Shown here: positions 12,879 to 16,175 of the stretch, piece by piece
Layout: every line of letters starts with the position of its first letter
How positions within the stretch are numbered: the stretch's first letter is position 1
Source of the DNA: UBA3071 sp965369635
Lineage (GTDB): Bacteria > Chloroflexota > Anaerolineae > UBA3071
DNA: 16,175 bases
Direction of reading: 5' to 3'
Assembly (NCBI GenBank): GCA_965369635.1
Contig: CBDURC010000040.1
Coordinates: 1 to 16,175, forward strand
Made by a program: the position numbers and the translations under genes
The notes under the pieces: generated by a model
Database searches by the model: none
What the model saw: only the letters and a program-made list of their open reading frames with translations
Told to the model about the DNA's origin: nothing

Positions 12879-13891
12879 TACTTCGTCTTTTTGCTGAAGA
12901 TGTAGACCACCAAGCCCAGGAGAATCAGCCCCCAGTAAGAGACCAGGCGGTCCAGCAAGGCCACGGAAAAGGCCAGGCTGGCATTGACTCCCGAAACCAT
13001 GCCCAGTTCGCCGGCCAGGAGCAGCACAGCGACGATGGCCGACTCCACGAAGCCCAATCCCGACGGCGTGAAGGGCACGGTGGTGAGGAGCGCGGCGCCC
13101 AGGGCGATGAAGAGTGCAGTCAGGGGGTCAATGGCCAGGTTCAGGGCGCGGGCGGCGAAGAGGAACCGCCCCCCCTCCATTACCCAGATGAGAAGAGTGA
13201 GCAGCAAGAGGACGGGAAAGCGTCGGAAGGACAAGAACATCCCTTCCTCGAAGCGCGCGTAAAGCGATCTCACCCGCTGCGGAAGGATGCTTTGGATGAA
13301 TCTCCTTCCCCCCTTCATGGCCAGAAGACCCACTACGGCCACCAGGACGAGGATGAGGGTCACCCCCAGGGTCTGCAGGATGGTCTCCGGCATCCGCCCG
13401 CCGAAACCGATCAGGCTGATCACCCCCACCAGGGCGAAGAGGACGACGAGAGCGATGAGCCGCTCGGCGACGACGGTGCCCATGGTCTTGGAGAAAGAGA
13501 GGCCAGCGCTTCTTTTCAGCAGATAGCTACGATAGATGTCGCCCAGCTTAGCCGGGACAAGGCTGTTGGCGAAGTAGGAGAGAAAAGTGATCTCCGTCAG
13601 GTCCCTGATGGGTGGGGGATCATCGAATTGGGCGTTGAGGAGCAAGATACGCCAGCGCCAGCCGCGAAGTGGAAAGGTCAGGTAGTAGACCAGGAAGGAG
13701 AGAGACAAGAGAGGCAGGTTGGTGCCTCGCAGCACCTTCATCGTCTCCGCGACATCGATCTCCACCCTGGTCAACAGGAAGTAGAGGATAACAAAGGCGA
13801 TGGCGAAGGAAACGAGGGTCCGGGGGCGAAAGAACCTCTGGCCAAGGGATATCTCGTCTTGTGTCTCGTTTGTCTGAGTAGTAGAAGGCAC
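12878..13891 (-). CDS. Flippase-like membrane protein (LPG synthase TM family, UPF0104)
   Basis: This 337-aa protein has about eight transmembrane helices and the marks of the lysylphosphatidylglycerol synthase transmembrane/YbhN/AglD family: FLSYFANSLVPAKLGDIYRS (104-123), PFTPSGLGFVES, and a late LLDRLVSYWG. The soluble aminoacyltransferase domain of MprF is absent, so this is the stand-alone form, often proposed to move or glycosylate lipids. It starts at GTG 13891 with AGGAG 8 nt upstream, 61 nt after the hydrogenase large subunit, and overlaps the NuoH-like start by one base. This family is not a known hydrogenase subunit, so its place inside the operon is odd. Confidence 0.87.
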   Translation of the reverse strand: MPSTTQTNETQDEISLGQRFFRPRTLVSFAIAFVILYFLLTRVEIDVAETMKVLRGTNLPLLSLSFLVYYLTFPLRGWRWRILLLNAQFDDPPPIRDLTEITFLSYFANSLVPAKLGDIYRSYLLKRSAGLSFSKTMGTVVAERLIALVVLFALVGVISLIGFGGRMPETILQTLGVTLILVLVAVVGLLAMKGGRRFIQSILPQRVRSLYARFEEGMFLSFRRFPVLLLLTLLIWVMEGGRFLFAARALNLAIDPLTALFIALGAALLTTVPFTPSGLGFVESAIVAVLLLAGELGMVSGVNASLAFSVALLDRLVSYWGLILLGLVVYIFSKKTK

Positions 13892-13916
13892 TAGATTTTC
13901 TCCTTAGATTCACATT

Positions 13917-13930
13917 GGCGTGCTCACGCC
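13917..13930. promoter_or_regulatory. Small palindromic hairpin before the flippase-like gene
   Basis: GGCGTG (13917-13922), a CT spacer, then CACGCC (13925-13930) form a 6-bp GC-rich palindrome. It sits in the 61-nt gap between the hydrogenase large-subunit stop and the flippase ribosome binding site. It has no T-run, so it could be an RNA-processing or stability site rather than a terminator. The evidence is symmetry alone. Confidence 0.3.
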
Positions 13931-13952
13931 CCGCAGAGTCCGTGATACGCGC

Positions 13953-15038
13953 TCAACGGTCGGCGCAGGCGATGCAAAGGTCAATGGCCGCCACGACGAT
14001 GGGGATGTCGGCGATGTGGGCCCCTTTGAGCATTTGGGGCACGGCCACCATGTTGGCCATCGTCGGCGCCCTGATCTTCACCCTCGCCGGCCTCTCCGTG
14101 CCGTCGCTCTTGATGTAATAGATGAGCTCCCCGCGCGGCGCCTCCACGCGGCTGATCACCTCGCCGGGGGGGATGCGCCGGCGAACCCTAACCCGCACCT
14201 CGCCTTCCGGCAGGTTGTGGAGAGCATGGCGTATAATGCGCGCGCTCTCGATGACCTCTTTCACTCGCACCACCGTCCGTGCCAGGGCGTCGCCTTCGGT
14301 GGCGGTGATCACCTGGAAAGGCAGCTCCTCGTAGGCGGCGTAGGGGTCGTCTCGCCGCACGTCCCGGTCCACCCCCGAGGCGCGGATGGTGGGGCCCACC
14401 ACACACAGGGCACGGCCGTCTTCCCTGGAGAGATACCCCACCCCGTGGGTGCGGGCCACGAAGGTGGCCTCGGTAGTCACCAACTTCAGGTAGTAATGAG
14501 CCTGTTCTTCCAGGTAATCGAGCCCTTCTAGTATGCTTTCAATCTGAGCTGAGGTCAAATCAATGCGCACCCCACCGAAGGTGTTGACGGCGTAGTTTAT
14601 GCGGTTGCCGGAGATCTCCTCCAGTATGTCCATCACCGTCTCCCGATCCCGCCAGGTGTACATGAACAGCGTCTCGAAGCCGGCGTCGCGGCCGATGACC
14701 CCCAGCCAGAGCAAATGGCTGTGGATGCGCTCCAGCTCGCAGACGATGGTGCGGATGTACAGCGCCCGCGGCGGGATCTCGACCCCTGAAAGCTCTTCCA
14801 CTCCCTGGCAGAAGGCAGTGGTGTGGATATGGGAGCAGATGCCGCACACCCGCTCGACGAGGTAGAGGTCCTGGATGTAGCTGCGCTCCTGGCAGGCCCG
14901 CTCAATGCCCCGATGGACGTATCCCATCCTGAGGTAGGTTTCGAGCACCCGCTCCCCCTCCACCCGGAAGCGAAAGCCCATAGGTTCCTTAAGGGCCGGG
15001 TGTTGCGGCCCGATGGGGATGACGAGATGTTGGGCCAT
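13953..15038 (-). CDS. Group 4 [NiFe] hydrogenase large subunit (EchE/HycE/NuoD-like)
   Basis: This 361-aa protein belongs to the complex I 49-kDa/hydrogenase large subunit family. Unlike NuoD it keeps both nickel-binding pairs: L1 RVCGIC (C65, C68), followed by SHIH, and L2 DLCIAC (C355, C358). This points to a real [NiFe] site and to a hydrogen-evolving, ferredoxin-linked enzyme. Two details are odd. L2 has Leu where Pro is usual (DPCxxC), and the protein ends at ADR right after L2, with no C-terminal peptide for a maturation protease. EchE and CooH are known to lack it too. A strong site (GGAGGG) precedes ATG 15038; an in-frame start at 15086 lies inside the NuoC-like gene. The group 4 subtype (for example 4e or 4g) needs a phylogeny. 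Confidence 0.9.
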   Translation of the reverse strand: MAQHLVIPIGPQHPALKEPMGFRFRVEGERVLETYLRMGYVHRGIERACQERSYIQDLYLVERVCGICSHIHTTAFCQGVEELSGVEIPPRALYIRTIVCELERIHSHLLWLGVIGRDAGFETLFMYTWRDRETVMDILEEISGNRINYAVNTFGGVRIDLTSAQIESILEGLDYLEEQAHYYLKLVTTEATFVARTHGVGYLSREDGRALCVVGPTIRASGVDRDVRRDDPYAAYEELPFQVITATEGDALARTVVRVKEVIESARIIRHALHNLPEGEVRVRVRRRIPPGEVISRVEAPRGELIYYIKSDGTERPARVKIRAPTMANMVAVPQMLKGAHIADIPIVVAAIDLCIACADR

Positions 15039-15070
15039 GCTAACCCTCCTCGTTTCGTTCCTTTCGTGTC

Positions 15071-15508
15071 CTAAGGCGGCGACCAATCCTTCAGCAGCGG
15101 GTGCCCCTCTTCCCAGCCATCGGGGAGCACTAGAGGGCTGAGGTTGGGATGCTCCTCGAACTCCACTCCCAGGAGGTCGTGCACCTCCCTCTCGTAGAAA
15201 AGGGCGCCGGGAACGATGTCCGTGAGCGTCTTGATGCGCGGCTTTTCTCTGGGAAGCGTGATCTTCACCGTGAAGCAGACATCGTAATCCCAGAAGTGGT
15301 AGAGAAGCTCGATCTCCTCGCCGGTGTCCACTCCGGTGATGGTGGAGAGGTGCTTGATGTCGAAGCGGTTCACCAGCACCTCCACCACGTCGTGCAGCTC
15401 ATCTCGCCTCACGCTGAAGAAAGCGCGGTGGGGTCGGGGCACCCAGGCCTGGCCGATGTGCTCCCCCAAGACTCCTTTCAGCTTTTTGAGAAGGGTTCTC
15501 GCCGGCAT
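15071..15508 (-). CDS. Group 4 hydrogenase NuoC-like subunit (30 kDa family)
   Basis: This 145-aa protein matches the complex I 30-kDa (NuoC) family. HLSTITGVD (about 53-61), ELLYHFW, KITLPREKPRIKTLTDIVPG, then YEREVHDLLGVEFEEHPNLS with the C-terminal LPDGW..GHPLLKD are in the usual order. It has no redox centre and braces the large and small subunits. The ATG at 15508 follows directly after the TGA of the small-subunit gene, with GAGGAG upstream inside that gene. It sits 32 nt before the large-subunit start. The length fits the short form seen in Ech/Mbh-type hydrogenases. Confidence 0.9.
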   Translation of the reverse strand: MPARTLLKKLKGVLGEHIGQAWVPRPHRAFFSVRRDELHDVVEVLVNRFDIKHLSTITGVDTGEEIELLYHFWDYDVCFTVKITLPREKPRIKTLTDIVPGALFYEREVHDLLGVEFEEHPNLSPLVLPDGWEEGHPLLKDWSPP

Positions 15509-15928
15509 TCAGATACTCCTCAGCAGTTTCACCAGCCCGTCAATGATGGCCTCCGGCTTGCAGGGGCACCCCGGCACGTACATGTCCACGGGGATGACCT
15601 GGTCAATTCCGCCCAGGACGTTGTAGCAGCCGCGGAAGACCCCGCCGGAGCAGGCGCAACTGCCGATGGCCACGACCCATTTGGGCTCCGGCACCTGCTC
15701 GTAGATGCGCAGGAGCCTGTCTCTGGCCTGCCTGGTGACCGGGCCGGCGCAGACCAGGACGTCGGCGTGGCGCGGGGTGGCCTTCTCCAGGATGCCCAGC
15801 CTCTCCACGTCGAAGCGGGGGGTGAGGGCGTCCAGCAGCTCGATGTCACAGCCGTTGCAGCCGCCGGCGTTGAAATGCAGTATCCAGGGCGACTTGCGCC
15901 TCGCCCAGCGGACTAAACCCTCAAGCAC
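15509..15928 (-). CDS. Group 4 hydrogenase small subunit (NuoB/EchC/HycG-like)
   Basis: This 139-aa protein carries the proximal [4Fe-4S] cluster. Ligands are C24 and C27 in GGCNGCDIELL, C91 in GSCACSGG, and C121 in PGCPC. The CNGCDIE form is characteristic of group 4 hydrogenases, whereas NuoB has a CC pair. This supports a hydrogenase rather than a respiratory complex I. It passes electrons from the ferredoxin subunit to the NiFe centre. The start is GTG at 15928 with GGAGAGG just upstream. Extra cysteines (C93, C101, C123) near the ligands may be chance. Confidence 0.92.
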   Translation of the reverse strand: MLEGLVRWARRKSPWILHFNAGGCNGCDIELLDALTPRFDVERLGILEKATPRHADVLVCAGPVTRQARDRLLRIYEQVPEPKWVVAIGSCACSGGVFRGCYNVLGGIDQVIPVDMYVPGCPCKPEAIIDGLVKLLRSI

Positions 15929-15941
15929 GATCCTCTCCGTA

Positions 15942-16175
15942 TCAATCCGCTGACCTCCCCGCTCCGATCAGAGCATACACGCTCACCCCGATGCCGGCCA
16001 GGTAGATGGTGGCCAGCCAGGCCGACGCGCCGTCGCGGGGGGCGGTGGCCACCACCAGGGCGGCCAGGTGCAGGATGGCGAAGAGCAAGGCCAGGTAAAA
16101 GAAATCCCGATAGGAGGGTGTCACCCTCTGGGCCGGGATGTCCTCCCCGCAGGCATAGGTGGCCCGTTTGCCCGG
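15942..16175 (-). CDS. Membrane subunit, NuoA-like, truncated at window edge
   Basis: This is the last 77 residues of a protein whose start lies beyond the right edge. It reads YACGEDIP near the visible N terminus, then YRDFFYLALLFAILHLAALV and a second hydrophobic helix, ending GAGRSAD. The YxCGE segment followed by a helix-loop-helix recalls the C-terminal part of NuoA, but the acidic membrane residues typical of NuoA are not obvious. It could instead be the tail of a larger antiporter-like subunit. A GTG at 16124 would give a 60-aa protein but would cut off the YACGE segment, so the open frame was followed to the edge. It ends 13 nt before the small-subunit start and belongs to the same operon. 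Confidence 0.6.
   Translation of the reverse strand, partial: PGKRATYACGEDIPAQRVTPSYRDFFYLALLFAILHLAALVVATAPRDGASAWLATIYLAGIGVSVYALIGAGRSAD

Noticed and set aside
13953..15928. Respiratory complex I (nuoB, nuoC, nuoD)
   Set aside because: The large subunit keeps both CxxC nickel motifs and the small subunit has CNGCDIE rather than the NuoB CC pair, so a group 4 hydrogenase fits better.

Overview
This is a 16.2 kb, high-GC, gene-dense bacterial chromosome segment with no rRNA, tRNA, CRISPR array or recognisable transposase. Gene content suggests an anaerobic or facultative thermophile-like member of the Chloroflexota (Anaerolineae-like). The reasons are a ferredoxin-type group 4 [NiFe] hydrogenase, a YabE-like G5/3D protein next to rsmA, two PIN toxin-antitoxin pairs, and A/C-rich direct-repeat patches between genes. 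That placement is inference, because no marker gene long enough to fix the taxonomy was compared.

Layout from left to right: (1) 12-686, minus strand, an AbrB-type antitoxin with a PIN-domain toxin, driven by a near-consensus promoter that carries a 12-bp palindrome. (2) 785-4060, plus strand, a 1091-aa PLD-nuclease/SNF2-helicase fusion, divergent from the toxin pair and a candidate defence or DNA-processing enzyme. (3) 4200-4255, eight heptanucleotide repeats running in phase up to the start codon of a PflA-like radical SAM protein (4256-5344, plus). (4) A perfect 15-bp hairpin at 5351-5389 between that gene and a convergent carboxylesterase (5382-6161, minus). (5) A 219-bp spacer made almost entirely of nested repeats. 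(6) A long minus-strand run from the right edge down to 6381.

The minus-strand run, in transcription order, is: a truncated NuoA-like membrane subunit, the hydrogenase small subunit (NuoB-like), a NuoC-like subunit, the hydrogenase large subunit (NuoD-like, with both CxxC nickel motifs), a flippase-like membrane protein of the lysylphosphatidylglycerol synthase transmembrane family, a NuoH-like membrane subunit, a two-cluster ferredoxin subunit (NuoI-like), a YabE-like cell-wall protein, rsmA, a Phd/YefM antitoxin with a PIN toxin, and a UvsE-type UV-damage endonuclease with a large C-terminal extension. The hydrogenase genes abut or overlap and probably form one transcript that begins outside the window. 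They would couple ferredoxin oxidation and proton reduction to ion pumping. The YabE-like/rsmA pair keeps a gene order known from Firmicutes and Actinobacteria.

The points most worth a second look are the UvsE fusion, an intergenic repeat that appears to have been read into the rsmA reading frame, the flippase translationally coupled into the hydrogenase operon, and the unprocessed C terminus of the hydrogenase large subunit.
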